DNA of 56,529 nt, from contig JAANSK020252606.1 in the NCBI GenBank assembly GCA_011763485.2, positions 1 to 56,529 on the forward strand. Direction: 5' to 3'. The translations under genes were made by a program, and so were the position numbers. The DNA is from Isoetes engelmannii. Its lineage: Eukaryota; Streptophyta; Lycopodiopsida; Isoetales; Isoetaceae. The notes below the pieces were generated by a model. That model did no database searches. It worked only from the letters and a program-made list of their open reading frames with translations, and had not been told where the DNA came from. Shown here one piece after another: positions 23,340 to 31,543 of this stretch (position 1 is the stretch's first letter; each line of letters starts with the position of its first letter).

Positions 23340-23717
23340 ATGTCCGCAGCTTTCAACATCGACCCCGCCAAACGCTTCATCTGGCCGACGCCGGGACTCG
23401 CCTCGGAAGTTCAGCTCTACCTGCAGCGCACGCCTTCCGGCCTGCTGCGCGTCCGGGCCATGTACTACGGCGAGGGATACCCGGAACCGTTCGCGGATCT
23501 CAGCACGCTCCCGGACACCGGCAGGGGCCGGGCGATCCCGCAGGAGCCGGACACCTTCTACGCGAAGGACTACAGCGAGAATGAGGGTGTCGTCGACGCG
23601 CTGATCGAGCAGGGCTTCGCGGTTCGCACCGGGCACTACGTTGAAGGCGGCTTCGCGACCTTCCCGCTGCTGCGGCTCACAGAGAAAGGGCGCCAGCTCT
23701 CCCCCGAGCTTTTCTGA
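23340..23717 (+). CDS. Hypothetical protein, leader-controlled (125 aa)
   Basis: Ribosome binding site CCGGAG. C-terminal half has VDALIEQGFAVRTGHYVEGGF and FPLLRLTEKGR, reminiscent of a winged-helix end; unknown function. Confidence 0.65.
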   Translation: MSAAFNIDPAKRFIWPTPGLASEVQLYLQRTPSGLLRVRAMYYGEGYPEPFADLSTLPDTGRGRAIPQEPDTFYAKDYSENEGVVDALIEQGFAVRTGHYVEGGFATFPLLRLTEKGRQLSPELF

Positions 23718-23732
23718 CCAGATGTCACCAAG

Positions 23733-23757
23733 GGGGCCGCTCACGCGGCCCCTCTTT
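23733..23757 (+). terminator. Terminator
   Basis: GGGGCCGC/GCGGCCCC stem, loop TCAC, then TCTTTCT. Confidence 0.85.
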
Positions 23758-23946
23758 CTGCCTGGGCACTTTCCAAAAGCAGAAATGGGGGACTGCTGTT
23801 CCTCTCAGATTACCTCGCCGTTGCTCGGGTTCAAGGCTCTCCGCTGCGCTCCGATGAATGGCTGCGCCAGCCTTGAGCCCTGCGCTGCACGTCTCGGTTC
23901 CCTTCGGAACGGGCACTCCCGCCCGAACCGATCCAGGACCACCACG
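23758..23946 (+). promoter_or_regulatory. Structured leader, family A copy 1
   Basis: Outer stem GGGTTCAAGGCT (23827-23838) with AGCCTTGAGCCC (23869-23880), inner TGGC...GCCA. Preceded by GGGGGACTGCTGTTCCTCTCAGATTAC, shared with copies 2 and 3. Confidence 0.8.
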
Positions 23947-24498
23947 ATGAGCTTCGACACCTTCGCCACGATGCACGAGAGCGCCGCCGCAACACGCACC
24001 GCCGACATTGCCGAATACCGGGCAGACGCCGCTGAAAAACGCGCCAGCGGCGACACCTCAATGGCTGGCTTCTACGACTACCTGGCTGACCAGGCACAGC
24101 AAAGCCACGACCGAATCACGCCGGCACTGGCCTACGTCGGTAGCATCGGCCTCGGCGCGACGCTGCGGAACCACCGGCACACGCAGTGGGCCTCGATGTT
24201 CCCCGACGCCAGCGTTCCAGGTTCGTTCCGCTACCAGCTCTACGACGAGCGCGGATTCTTCTCGCACGGCACGTACTCGTCTCTCTTCGCCGCTGCGCTG
24301 GAAGCAACCAAGCAGGGGTTCACCATCCCCGACCAAGAAGCTCCCGCGCGCGTGATGGCACTGCCGAGCTTCGAGCGTGGCAACCGCCTCACCGCCCTGG
24401 TCCACCAGGTCAACACCGGCATCCTGTCTCAAGCTCAGGCCCACATCGAGGCCGAACGCATCAACGCCGAATACGCTGCGGCGGCACCCGCCGCGTAG
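23947..24498 (+). CDS. Hypothetical protein, family A leader gene (183 aa)
   Basis: Cytoplasmic alpha-helical start (THAESAAATR-like, AEYRADAAEKRASGDT) and a C-terminal helix. Weak ribosome binding site AGGACC. First of three consecutive family A leader genes. No recognised family. Confidence 0.6.
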   Translation: MSFDTFATMHESAAATRTADIAEYRADAAEKRASGDTSMAGFYDYLADQAQQSHDRITPALAYVGSIGLGATLRNHRHTQWASMFPDASVPGSFRYQLYDERGFFSHGTYSSLFAAALEATKQGFTIPDQEAPARVMALPSFERGNRLTALVHQVNTGILSQAQAHIEAERINAEYAAAAPAA

Positions 24499-24502
24499 CC
24501 AT

Positions 24503-24515
24503 CGCGGTTCCCGCT
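24503..24515 (+). repeat. Box CGCGGTNCCCGCT, first copy
   Basis: One of eleven copies of the 13-bp box, all on the plus strand. The other copies are listed under 39638-53343. Confidence 0.7.
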
Positions 24516-24794
24516 TGGCAGGCTGCGCGCCGTCGCAGCTTGCCAGCCCCCAACACAGCAACGAAGGGCTGCGCGGCTTCCGCTCCGCCCTAAGCGCTTG
24601 GCCGATCGCGATGCGATCGGTCAAACAAAGTGGGGGTTTGCTGTTCCTCTCAGATTACTTCGGCGGTGCTCGCGTTCAAGGCTCTCCGCTGCGCTTCGAT
24701 GAATGGCCCTCGGCCAGCCTTGAGCACTGCGCTTCCCGCCTCTGTGCCCTACGGAACGGGCAAATCCGCCCGATCAACTACCAGGAGCACGACA
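24516..24794 (+). promoter_or_regulatory. Structured leader, family A copy 2
   Basis: GCGTTCAAGGCT (ending 24683) pairs with AGCCTTGAGC (24716-24725). Inner TGGCC...GGCCA hairpin. The palindromic GATCGCGATGCGATC lies at about 24603-24617. Upstream block shared with copies 1 and 3. Confidence 0.75.
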
Positions 24795-25295
24795 ATGACC
24801 AACGCAACCGCCCGCCCGCCGATCACGAAGTTCCAGACGCCGGAAATGTTCTCCGCAGTCCGGGCCGTGGTGCTGGCGACCGCTTACTTCCAGCTCATCC
24901 GCGAGCAGGTGAAGCCGTTGCAGCAGGCCACGATCAACGCCGCGAGTCTCAAGATGGACCTCACCGATGGCTCGCCGATCACCACCATGAAGGATTCCTA
25001 CCTCTCGACCGACGAGACGGCAACGACGGCGATGCACGCAGACTACGCGCGTCGCCTGATCGCGGCTGGCCGCTTCGGGCTCACCGAAGCCGAGATCCTG
25101 GACGGAAAGTGCCCCGAGCTGGTGGCCGAGTGGCAGAAGATCCAGGCCGAGAATCTGCTGATCGACCTGATCGCTCCGCTACTGAACTTCTCGCGCGTGT
25201 CGCTGACGATGGATGCGCGCAAAAAGCTGATCGACCTGACGCTGAACATGGTCATCAACATGCCGACCTTCGACAAGAACAGCCTCAAGCTCTAG
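24795..25295 (+). CDS. Hypothetical protein, family A leader gene (166 aa)
   Basis: Ribosome binding site CAGGAG. All-helical sequence with EMFSAVRAVVLATAYFQLIRE and a regular C-terminus; soluble. Unknown. Similar plasmid proteins sit in leading regions, by my recollection only. Confidence 0.65.
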   Translation: MTNATARPPITKFQTPEMFSAVRAVVLATAYFQLIREQVKPLQQATINAASLKMDLTDGSPITTMKDSYLSTDETATTAMHADYARRLIAAGRFGLTEAEILDGKCPELVAEWQKIQAENLLIDLIAPLLNFSRVSLTMDARKKLIDLTLNMVINMPTFDKNSLKL

Positions 25296-25309
25296 CAGCA
25301 ACAGCCGAG

Positions 25310-25331
25310 GCCCCGCATTGCGGGGCTTTCG
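25310..25331 (+). terminator. Terminator
   Basis: GCCCCGC/GCGGGGC stem with 3-base loop and TTTC. Confidence 0.8.
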
Positions 25332-25583
25332 CTTGCTTCGCAACCGACGCCCCGCAGGCCTCGACTGCCGACAGCCACAGCACCAGCGCGCTCGGCGCTC
25401 CACGGTCTCGCGCTTAGGGCAAGTGATGGGGCTTTGCTGTTATTCCGAGATTACTTCGCCGGTGCTCGCGTTCAAGGCTCTGCGCTGCGCTGCGATGAAT
25501 GGCCTGCGGCCAGCCTTGAGCCCTGCGCTGCCCGTCTCCGTAGCCCTCGGGTGGGCAAACCGCCCGAACAACCGGAGCAGAAA
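25332..25583 (+). promoter_or_regulatory. Structured leader, family A copy 3
   Basis: GTTCAAGGCT (25470-25479) pairs with AGCCTTGAGC (25512-25521). Inner TGGCC...GGCCA hairpin. Ribosome binding site CCGGAG. Confidence 0.75.
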
Positions 25584-25922
25584 ATGGAGACCGTCAACCT
25601 CTCGACCCGAAGCACGTTTCGCTATGCGGACGGCTGGGACTCCCTCGACACATGGAACGATGTCGGCACTGCCAAGGTGACGCCCCTGCGACAGCTCACA
25701 AAGCGGCTCGACCACGAGGTCGGTCCGACCTTTGTGGCGCACGCTGTGATCCCTCGCGGTCAGGACGCGCGAGCCTCGCAGCTGGCGCTCGAAGATACCT
25801 ACTCCGGCACGCGCTGCCGCTGCGAGCACGACTGCTGCGGATGCGCAACGCGGACGGCAAGGGTGGCCCGCACTGGCAAACGTCGCTTCCTGGTTCGGAT
25901 CGCCGTCCATTACAACTACTGA
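25584..25922 (+). CDS. Hypothetical protein with Cys cluster (112 aa)
   Basis: The C-terminal third holds CRCEHDCCGC, a dense cysteine cluster that could bind a metal, then a basic RTGKRRFLVR strand. N-terminus begins METVNLSTRSTFRY. Behind a family A leader. Unknown. Confidence 0.6.
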   Translation: METVNLSTRSTFRYADGWDSLDTWNDVGTAKVTPLRQLTKRLDHEVGPTFVAHAVIPRGQDARASQLALEDTYSGTRCRCEHDCCGCATRTARVARTGKRRFLVRIAVHYNY

Positions 25923-26014
25923 TGGCGACGAGGGCGGCGGGCAATTCACCCGTCGCTCTCTTGCGGGACCGGCCCGCTTGCACCGGCACGGTCCCGCGCT
26001 TTGCGAAGGTCGCC

Positions 26015-26031
26015 GTAGCACGTTCTGCTAC
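26015..26031. promoter_or_regulatory. GTAGCA-N5-TGCTAC operator at the HigA-like gene
   Basis: GTAGCACGTTCTGCTAC, 71 bp before the ATG, matching the operator set at 4343-4405 and 34756-34772. The TACGAT part could be a -10. Confidence 0.75.
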
Positions 26032-26101
26032 GATGATATGTCACGTCCGAGCTGCCAGAAGTGCGTACCCGACCGCCCACCCCCTACCGCCATTCCGTTC
26101 G

Positions 26102-26413
26102 ATGAGCACACGCCAGACTGCCGGCGATGTGCTCAGTGCACTCATGGCCGCCTACAAGCTAAACGCGCGCCAAGTCGCCGCAACGCTCGGCATCGACCCG
26201 ATGCAGATTTCCCGCATCCGTCGCAGCATCCTCCCAATATCGCCGCGCAACGCCGCCCTGCTGGGACGGTACTTCGGGACTGGCGCTCTGTTCTGGCTCG
26301 AACTCCAAGCCAAGGACGACGCGCACCGCCTCGAAACAGACAGGAAAAAGTACGGCGACCTGCAGGATCTACTTCCCACGATCCGGCCCATATCAGAGAA
26401 AAATTCCGTATGA
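26102..26413 (+). CDS. HigA-like XRE regulator
   Basis: 103-aa helix-turn-helix protein of the HigA/VapI type: GDVLSALMAAYKLNARQVAATL, IDPMQISRIRRS, ISPRNAALLGRYFGTGALFWLELQ. No toxin gene is adjacent. Instead it overlaps (ATGA) a gene for a membrane ClpP-fold protein. Probable role is repressor of its own operon and of the other GTAGCA-operator genes. Confidence 0.75.
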   Translation: MSTRQTAGDVLSALMAAYKLNARQVAATLGIDPMQISRIRRSILPISPRNAALLGRYFGTGALFWLELQAKDDAHRLETDRKKYGDLQDLLPTIRPISEKNSV

Positions 26414-27282
26414 CGACTGCCGCTATTACTACCGAATTGGCGGCCGGATGGCTGACCAGGACCCGACACAGACGAATCCTCTGGGCCGCGATGCTTTCCA
26501 GCATCGCCGCGACCGCCCTGGCGTGGGGGGCTCGCCGCTTCGCCGCCGCGCTCGATCCTCATACGGCCTATCACGTCGCTGGCGCCTGCATGGTCTACAT
26601 CGCGGTACTGACCTTGGCGACGCTCACCTACGCTTGCTGGTACGCCCTCAGCAAGGAAAAGCGCCGCATCGTCTGGGAAGGAAACTTTGGTTCCTTGACG
26701 CTCGGCACCGTGGGCGTCCTGTTCTCCGTTCTACCTGCCACCGCGATCATTCAGAAGGCGATCACGCTCGATCACCTGATGAACGTCTCGATCGCAGGGA
26801 CGGCACTGCGTATCGACGGCGCGATTTCCAACACGCTGAGGGACCTGGTTGAACCACTCGCGCGTTCGCCAGGGCTCACACACGTCGCACTCGGCGACAA
26901 CTCGGGCGGAATGATCGGCGGAATTCTCACCACGCAGCCTGTGCTGCACGAGCGCGGCATCGACACCGTAGTGATCGACGGGAAATGTGCGAGCAGCTGC
27001 GCGCTGCTGGCGCTCATGTTCAAAAAAAGGTTGCTGGCGCCGGGCGGCGCGCTCGGCTTTCACAACCTCAGTTCCATCACCGGCAAAGACGACACTTCCG
27101 TGGAGGCCGACAAGGCGCGCGTTAAAGCGCGCCTGGTTGAACTCGGCACTCGACCCGAGCTGGTCGATCAGCTGTTCATTACCACGGAAATTGATTGGTA
27201 CTCCACCGAGAAAGCTCGAAGTCTCGGCCTCGTGAACGGGTGCTGGGACCCGTCACAGTTAAAGGAAATGCCATGTAGTTGA
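26410..27282 (+). CDS. Membrane-anchored ClpP/crotonase-fold serine protease-like protein
   Basis: A 290-aa protein with three hydrophobic segments in the first 120 residues (about 24-42, 55-80, 97-117) and then a ClpP-fold domain. The likely nucleophile is a serine in IDGKCASSCALLALMFKK, with GFHN downstream supplying a histidine and GDNSGGMIGG forming the oxyanion-type strand. It is akin to SppA/COG3904-type envelope proteases. Translated with the HigA-like regulator. A plasmid-borne SppA-like protease lies at 33833-34732 under the same type of operator. Confidence 0.7.
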   Translation: MTTAAITTELAAGWLTRTRHRRILWAAMLSSIAATALAWGARRFAAALDPHTAYHVAGACMVYIAVLTLATLTYACWYALSKEKRRIVWEGNFGSLTLGTVGVLFSVLPATAIIQKAITLDHLMNVSIAGTALRIDGAISNTLRDLVEPLARSPGLTHVALGDNSGGMIGGILTTQPVLHERGIDTVVIDGKCASSCALLALMFKKRLLAPGGALGFHNLSSITGKDDTSVEADKARVKARLVELGTRPELVDQLFITTEIDWYSTEKARSLGLVNGCWDPSQLKEMPCS

Positions 27283-27304
27283 CCTAGACAACAGCGTTTA
27301 ATTG

Positions 27305-27331
27305 CCCCGGCCAAAAGCCGGGGTTTTTTTT
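27305..27331 (+). terminator. Terminator of the regulator/protease operon
   Basis: CCCCGGC/GCCGGGG stem, loop CAAAA, then eight T. Confidence 0.95.
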
Positions 27332-27480
27332 GGCCACGCCTAGCCGCCGGCCGGCCACGCTTTCGGCGATCACCCCGCTGAGTTCGGCGCCTCTCGACGC
27401 ACATTCATCTCCGCCAACATCAACTTGCCGTTCCCGCACGGCGAGAGGGCGCTGCTGTACCTTTTCTCCGCGATTGCCCG

Positions 27481-27494
27481 TTGCACATGTGCAA
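27481..27494. repeat. 14-bp palindrome TTGCACATGTGCAA, copy 7
   Basis: Exact copy, 19 bp before KfrA-type operator 2. Confidence 0.9.
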
Positions 27495-27513
27495 AATCGT
27501 CGCGTTGTGTATT

Positions 27514-27553
27514 GTATCGTAGTGTATTAAATACACTTCACTACACTACGAAA
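27514..27553. promoter_or_regulatory. KfrA-type operator 2
   Basis: Left arm GTATCGTAGTG (27514-27524) and right arm CACTACGAAA (27544-27553) as at kfrA, but 19 bp apart. A perfect GTGTATTAAATACAC palindrome (27522-27536) fills the middle, so the arms may be spread by an inserted second site. Controls the operon 27652-30484. Confidence 0.75.
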
Positions 27554-27651
27554 CCCCCCTTTCGATACGTCCGATAATGGATGCTTATCGGACGGCACTT
27601 TGCTAAAATTGCGGGGCCGAGCAAGGGGCTCGATGGCATCGAGAGACGCAC

Positions 27652-27918
27652 ATGGATCTGTTCTTCAAGGTCGCCGCAGGTTATCCGGGCGGATTCGTCG
27701 CCGAGGTCGACGGCTACAACTGTTTCGTGCTGCCGCAGCTCGACAGCGGACAGCTGGTCTACCGATGGGACATCCAGGAAGGCGGCGGCTGGACACACCG
27801 CGGCGGCGCCACAGTCGTTTCGCGTCAGTCCGGTATTGCAACGACCGCAGAAGCCGCAGAAGCCGCCATCAGCCGCTGGATCGAAAGCAACGCCGCCGGC
27901 AGCGAGCCGAACACATGA
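27652..27918 (+). CDS. Hypothetical small protein (88 aa)
   Basis: First gene of the primase operon. Compact beta-strand pattern (GFVAEVDGYNCFVLPQL, YRWDIQEGGGW) followed by a helix AAEAAEAAISRWI. Overlaps the primase start by 4 bp. Unknown. Confidence 0.6.
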   Translation: MDLFFKVAAGYPGGFVAEVDGYNCFVLPQLDSGQLVYRWDIQEGGGWTHRGGATVVSRQSGIATTAEAAEAAISRWIESNAAGSEPNT

Positions 27919-29354
27919 GCGGAAGGTTGCCACCAGGCTTCATCCAGGACCTGATCGCCAGGACCGACATCGTTGCCTTGATCGGCAAGAGCGTCGAACT
28001 AAAGAAAGCCGGCAAGGAACACCGAGGCCTGTCCCCGTTCACCGACGAACGCTCACCGTCGTTCTTCGTGAATCCCGCAAAGCAGAAGTTCTTCTGCTTT
28101 TCATCGGGTAAGCAAGGAAACGCGATCACGTTCCTGATGGAGCACGATCGGATGAGCTTCATAGAAGCCGTCCGATGTCTCGCTGCCGCCGCCGGCGTCG
28201 AAGTGCCGACCCCAAGCGCCATGACCGAGCGTGCTCGCACAACCGCCGGCCCGCTCGACGCCCTCAAGATCGCCACCAACTTCTACCGCGACCAGCTCCG
28301 CGCTCACCCAGCTGCGATCGAATACCTGAAAGGACGCGGCCTGCACGGCGAGACTGCAAAGCTCTACGGGATCGGCTTCGCCCCCGACGCCTGGGATGCG
28401 CTCACGCCGCTTTTCCCGGAAGCGAACGAACAGCAGCAGCACGCCCTCGATGCAGGCCTTCTGGTGCAGCGGGACCGAGGCGGGTGCTACGACCGCTTCC
28501 GTAATCGAATCATGTTCCCGATCCGCGATGCCCAAGGCCGAACCATCGGTTTCGGCGGCCGAACCATCGGCCACGATCCCTCGAAATACCTCAACTCGCC
28601 CGAGACGGCTTTGTTCCACAAAGGCCGCAACCTGTATGGCCTCTACGAGGCCGCCCAGGCTGTTCAGGGCGAGCTGCATAGCCTGATCGTGGTTGAGGGT
28701 TACATGGACGTCGTGATGCTCGCGCAGCACGGCATACGCAACGTCGTCGCCGCCCTCGGAACCGCGACCACACGAGAGCACGCCGCCTTACTCTTCCGGT
28801 CGACCCGCCGTGTCGTGTTCTGCTTTGACGGCGACCGCGCCGGCCGAGCTGCTGCGCGCCGCGCGCTCGACCAGGTTCTCCCGGAGCTGCTGCCCGGCCG
28901 GGAATGCAGATTCGCGTTTCTGCCCGACGGCCACGACCCCGATTCCCTTGTGCAGGACGCCGGAGCCGACGCCTTCCGATCAGTGATCGAGCACGCGCAG
29001 ACGCTATCGGACTACCTGTTGTCGGAGCTGGCCCGGCAGACCGACCTCACCACCATTGAAGGTCGGGCTCAGCTCCTGAGCAGTGCGCAGCCCTACATCG
29101 AGCGCATCAACGATGCGCCGCTGCAAGCAGTGATCCTGGAAGAACTTGCGCGCCTGGCGCACCTACGCAGAAACGACCTGGACGCCGCGCTCAGGGTCAA
29201 CGCCAACAGCACACCGGCACCGGCCGGCTGGGAGACGGCCACCGTCAGCTTGCCCCCCGAGCTGATGCAACAGGTACGGGCACTTGAGCAACAGGCCCGC
29301 GCCGGTCTCGCGCAACGGGACGAACAAACCCTCTCGTCCCCTCGCGCGGCATGA
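27915..29354 (+). CDS. DnaG-like primase with degenerate zinc finger
   Basis: A 479-aa DnaG-type primase. Residues 1-90 are the CHC2-like part, but the ligand positions read Ser40, Thr43, Cys61 and Ser64, so only one of the four zinc ligands remains (CFSSG in place of CFGCG). The catalytic core follows: DPSKYLNSPETALFHKGRN, TOPRIM LIVVEGYMDVV (about 255-265), and VVFCFDGDRAGRAA. The C-terminal DnaB-binding domain is short. A plasmid-coded primase can prime the complementary strand in the recipient. Overlaps neighbours on both sides. Confidence 0.85.
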   Translation: MSGRLPPGFIQDLIARTDIVALIGKSVELKKAGKEHRGLSPFTDERSPSFFVNPAKQKFFCFSSGKQGNAITFLMEHDRMSFIEAVRCLAAAAGVEVPTPSAMTERARTTAGPLDALKIATNFYRDQLRAHPAAIEYLKGRGLHGETAKLYGIGFAPDAWDALTPLFPEANEQQQHALDAGLLVQRDRGGCYDRFRNRIMFPIRDAQGRTIGFGGRTIGHDPSKYLNSPETALFHKGRNLYGLYEAAQAVQGELHSLIVVEGYMDVVMLAQHGIRNVVAALGTATTREHAALLFRSTRRVVFCFDGDRAGRAAARRALDQVLPELLPGRECRFAFLPDGHDPDSLVQDAGADAFRSVIEHAQTLSDYLLSELARQTDLTTIEGRAQLLSSAQPYIERINDAPLQAVILEELARLAHLRRNDLDAALRVNANSTPAPAGWETATVSLPPELMQQVRALEQQARAGLAQRDEQTLSSPRAA

Positions 29355-30484
29355 ACGGCGACCCGAAGGTCCTTCCGCCCGCGCTGATCGACTCGTCGTC
29401 GCTCGATCTGCTCACGACGCGGCATCTGAGCGGACTGATCCGCAAGACAGTCGCGCCCAACACCCAGCGCGCCTACGAATCCGCCCTGTGCTACTGGCGA
29501 GCCTGGTACCAGCTCCGCTACGCCGCAGACGAACTCCCGATTCCCCTGCACCCGAACGCGGTTCTGCAGTTCCTGGCCGACCATGTGCCCGATGGCGAGG
29601 GCGGATACTCCACCATGCCGTCCGAGGTCGACGCCGTGCTGCGTGAGCGTGATCTGCGCCGTGCAGACTCCACCACCCTGCCCGCGATCCGCCGCTATCT
29701 GGCGGCGCTCGCGTGGGCGCATACGCAGGCCTGGACTAAAGACTGCGGCTGGCGACCTCCAATGGACGATCCGGCCGTGATCGCCTTCGTTCGCAAGCTC
29801 ACGGCGATCTACGCCACCCACAAGACCGCGCCCGCGCAAAAATCAGGCGCGACGCGCTCCGCCCTGCAGGCGATGCTCGACACCTGCGCGGAGGATCTGC
29901 AAGCGCCGCCGCCGAACGTGCTGTGGCGCCACCGTGAACGCACGCTGGCAGCCTACCGCGACCGCGCGCTGCTGCTGTTCGGGTGGGCCAGCGGCGGCCG
30001 ACGACGCTCCGAGATTGCCGCCGCCACGATGGATCGTCTCACCCGTCACCGTCACGACGGCGAGCTGGCTTTCACTTACCGACTCGGCATCACCAAGACC
30101 ACACGAAAGAACCAGGTCACGCACGACAAGCCCGTCACCGGAACCGCCGCGATCGCGCTCGATGAGTGGCTTCAACACGCGCAGATCCGTGAAGGTCCGA
30201 TCTTTCGCCGCGTCAACGCCGGCAAAGTCGGCGCCTCTCTATCCGACAAGGCTGTGGCCAGGATCATCCAGAAGCGCGCCCAGCGAGCAGGCCTGGACGG
30301 CGACTGGGGCGGGCACAGCCTGCGCTCCGGCTTCATCACCCAGGCGAACCTCGACAACATCCCGGACGCTGAAACAATGGCCCTGAGCGAGCACAAATCG
30401 CGGCAGCAGCTCGTGCGCTACCACCGTGCCTCCGCACCGTTGAACTCCAAGGCCGGCAAGCTGTTCGATCGACCGAAGTCCTGA
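29351..30484 (+). CDS. Tyrosine recombinase
   Basis: 377-aa phage-integrase family protein. Core-binding domain in residues 20-170 (QRAYESALCYWRAW), catalytic domain 190-377 with Arg in SGGRRRSEIAA, the His-x-x-Arg in GHSLRSGFI, His in SEHKS and the tyrosine in QLVRYHRAS. Four-base overlap with the primase. Such enzymes resolve plasmid dimers or integrate elements. No attachment site was identified near it. Being in the primase operon favours a plasmid maintenance role. Confidence 0.88.
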   Translation: MNGDPKVLPPALIDSSSLDLLTTRHLSGLIRKTVAPNTQRAYESALCYWRAWYQLRYAADELPIPLHPNAVLQFLADHVPDGEGGYSTMPSEVDAVLRERDLRRADSTTLPAIRRYLAALAWAHTQAWTKDCGWRPPMDDPAVIAFVRKLTAIYATHKTAPAQKSGATRSALQAMLDTCAEDLQAPPPNVLWRHRERTLAAYRDRALLLFGWASGGRRRSEIAAATMDRLTRHRHDGELAFTYRLGITKTTRKNQVTHDKPVTGTAAIALDEWLQHAQIREGPIFRRVNAGKVGASLSDKAVARIIQKRAQRAGLDGDWGGHSLRSGFITQANLDNIPDAETMALSEHKSRQQLVRYHRASAPLNSKAGKLFDRPKS

Positions 30485-30692
30485 TCGCGGTCGGTACCGT
30501 CGTCATTGCGGTCACTCGTTGTTTCGATCAGGTGGCGACCCTACAGCCGCTGCGCCTGCCGCAAGGGTAAAGCTACGCCGGCATCCTCGATCGGTCCCTC
30601 GCAAGCTCGGGCTGCGGTCTCGTCGCCGCCCCTGCGGCATTCGCTTCACGCGGCTGTGATCGGGCGCCCCCGAAACAACCGAGGACCGCGAC
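30485..30692 (+). promoter_or_regulatory. Intergenic leader region, unclassified
   Basis: 208 bp before a small gene. GC-rich with several short inverted repeats but no clear CGACGG hairpin. Weaker case than the classified leaders. Confidence 0.3.
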
Positions 30693-30965
30693 ATGGACGA
30701 GAACAACACCGAATCCCGCCAGTGGGACCACATCGACTACTACGTTGCCGACGTGTTCATCAGCGCATTGGTCAACGGCGACGAAACCGCACTGGACAGC
30801 CGCGAGACCCGCGCCGTCCGCAGCTTCGAGCTGGACCAGATCCGGCTCGGATCGCACTGGCAGCCGGAGGACCACAGCGAAACTTTCGCCCGCTGCGAAG
30901 TCACCGGCCTCATGGCCGAGTGCTCGAAGATCCGCCTGGTGTTCCCGGTCTCCACGGACGCCTGA
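30693..30965 (+). CDS. Hypothetical protein (90 aa)
   Basis: Acidic protein, MDENNTESRQWDHIDYYVAD, with a late Cys pair. Ribosome binding site CCGAGGA. Single gene between the recombinase and a strong terminator. Unknown. Confidence 0.6.
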   Translation: MDENNTESRQWDHIDYYVADVFISALVNGDETALDSRETRAVRSFELDQIRLGSHWQPEDHSETFARCEVTGLMAECSKIRLVFPVSTDA

Positions 30966-30971
30966 CGCGCC

Positions 30972-31003
30972 GGGGCGCCGCGCTACAGCGGCGCCCCTTA
31001 TTC
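30972..31003. terminator. Terminator
   Basis: Ten-bp stem GGGGCGCCGC/GCGGCGCCCC with 6-base loop, followed by TTATT, between convergent genes. Confidence 0.85.
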
Positions 31004-31010
31004 CGGGTAA

Positions 31011-31541
31011 TTACTTGCCCGCTTCCACACCTGCAGGCGGAGCCCACCCCAGCAGCCGCAGCCGCCGGACAACGGCCGGGGCTACGCGCATCCACACCAC
31101 ATCCCGCAGCAGAATGCTCATCGCGCCGCTGCCGCTCAATCGCAGCGGCAGATCCGCCGGGAGGTAGTCACCTTTCCCGCGCAGTTCTTCGAGCTGCTGA
31201 AAATCGACCTGGGACAGATCGTGTGTTCCCTGCTGGTCGACAGCGAGTATCGCCACATCGGACCACCACGCGCTGTCGACAACGATCAGCTCGGCTGACA
31301 CCGGACCAGCGGTCGCCGACACCGAGTCGACGTGCTCGATGTTGATGAACCAGGTGACACCGAAGGTGTCCGTCACCCACAGCACACGACTCTTGCGGTC
31401 GACCTCACGCGAGTGCGCGCAGAACCCGAGCACCAGGTCGCGCTGCTGACGCGACACGAACACCGAGCTGACGCCGCCTGACGATCCGAAGTTCAGCGAC
31501 AGCGCATAGAGGGCTTCTTCCTCCATGCGGATCAGCCCCAC
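31011..31541 (-). CDS. Hypothetical protein (176 aa)
   Basis: Last gene of the minus-strand block 31011-34732. Soluble-looking alpha/beta sequence with STATVDSVS..., RLSGSGAMSILLRD and a helical end. No family recognised. Starts 2 bp after the DUF2726 gene, so co-transcribed. Confidence 0.6.
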   Translation of the reverse strand: MGLIRMEEEALYALSLNFGSSGGVSSVFVSRQQRDLVLGFCAHSREVDRKSRVLWVTDTFGVTWFINIEHVDSVSATAGPVSAELIVVDSAWWSDVAILAVDQQGTHDLSQVDFQQLEELRGKGDYLPADLPLRLSGSGAMSILLRDVVWMRVAPAVVRRLRLLGWAPPAGVEAGK

Positions 31542-31543
31542 AA

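Noticed and set aside
26102-27282. HigA-like/ClpP-fold pair as a toxin-antitoxin module
   Set aside because: The second protein is a multi-pass membrane protein with a ClpP-type active site, not a HigB or RelE fold; a regulator/protease pair fits better.
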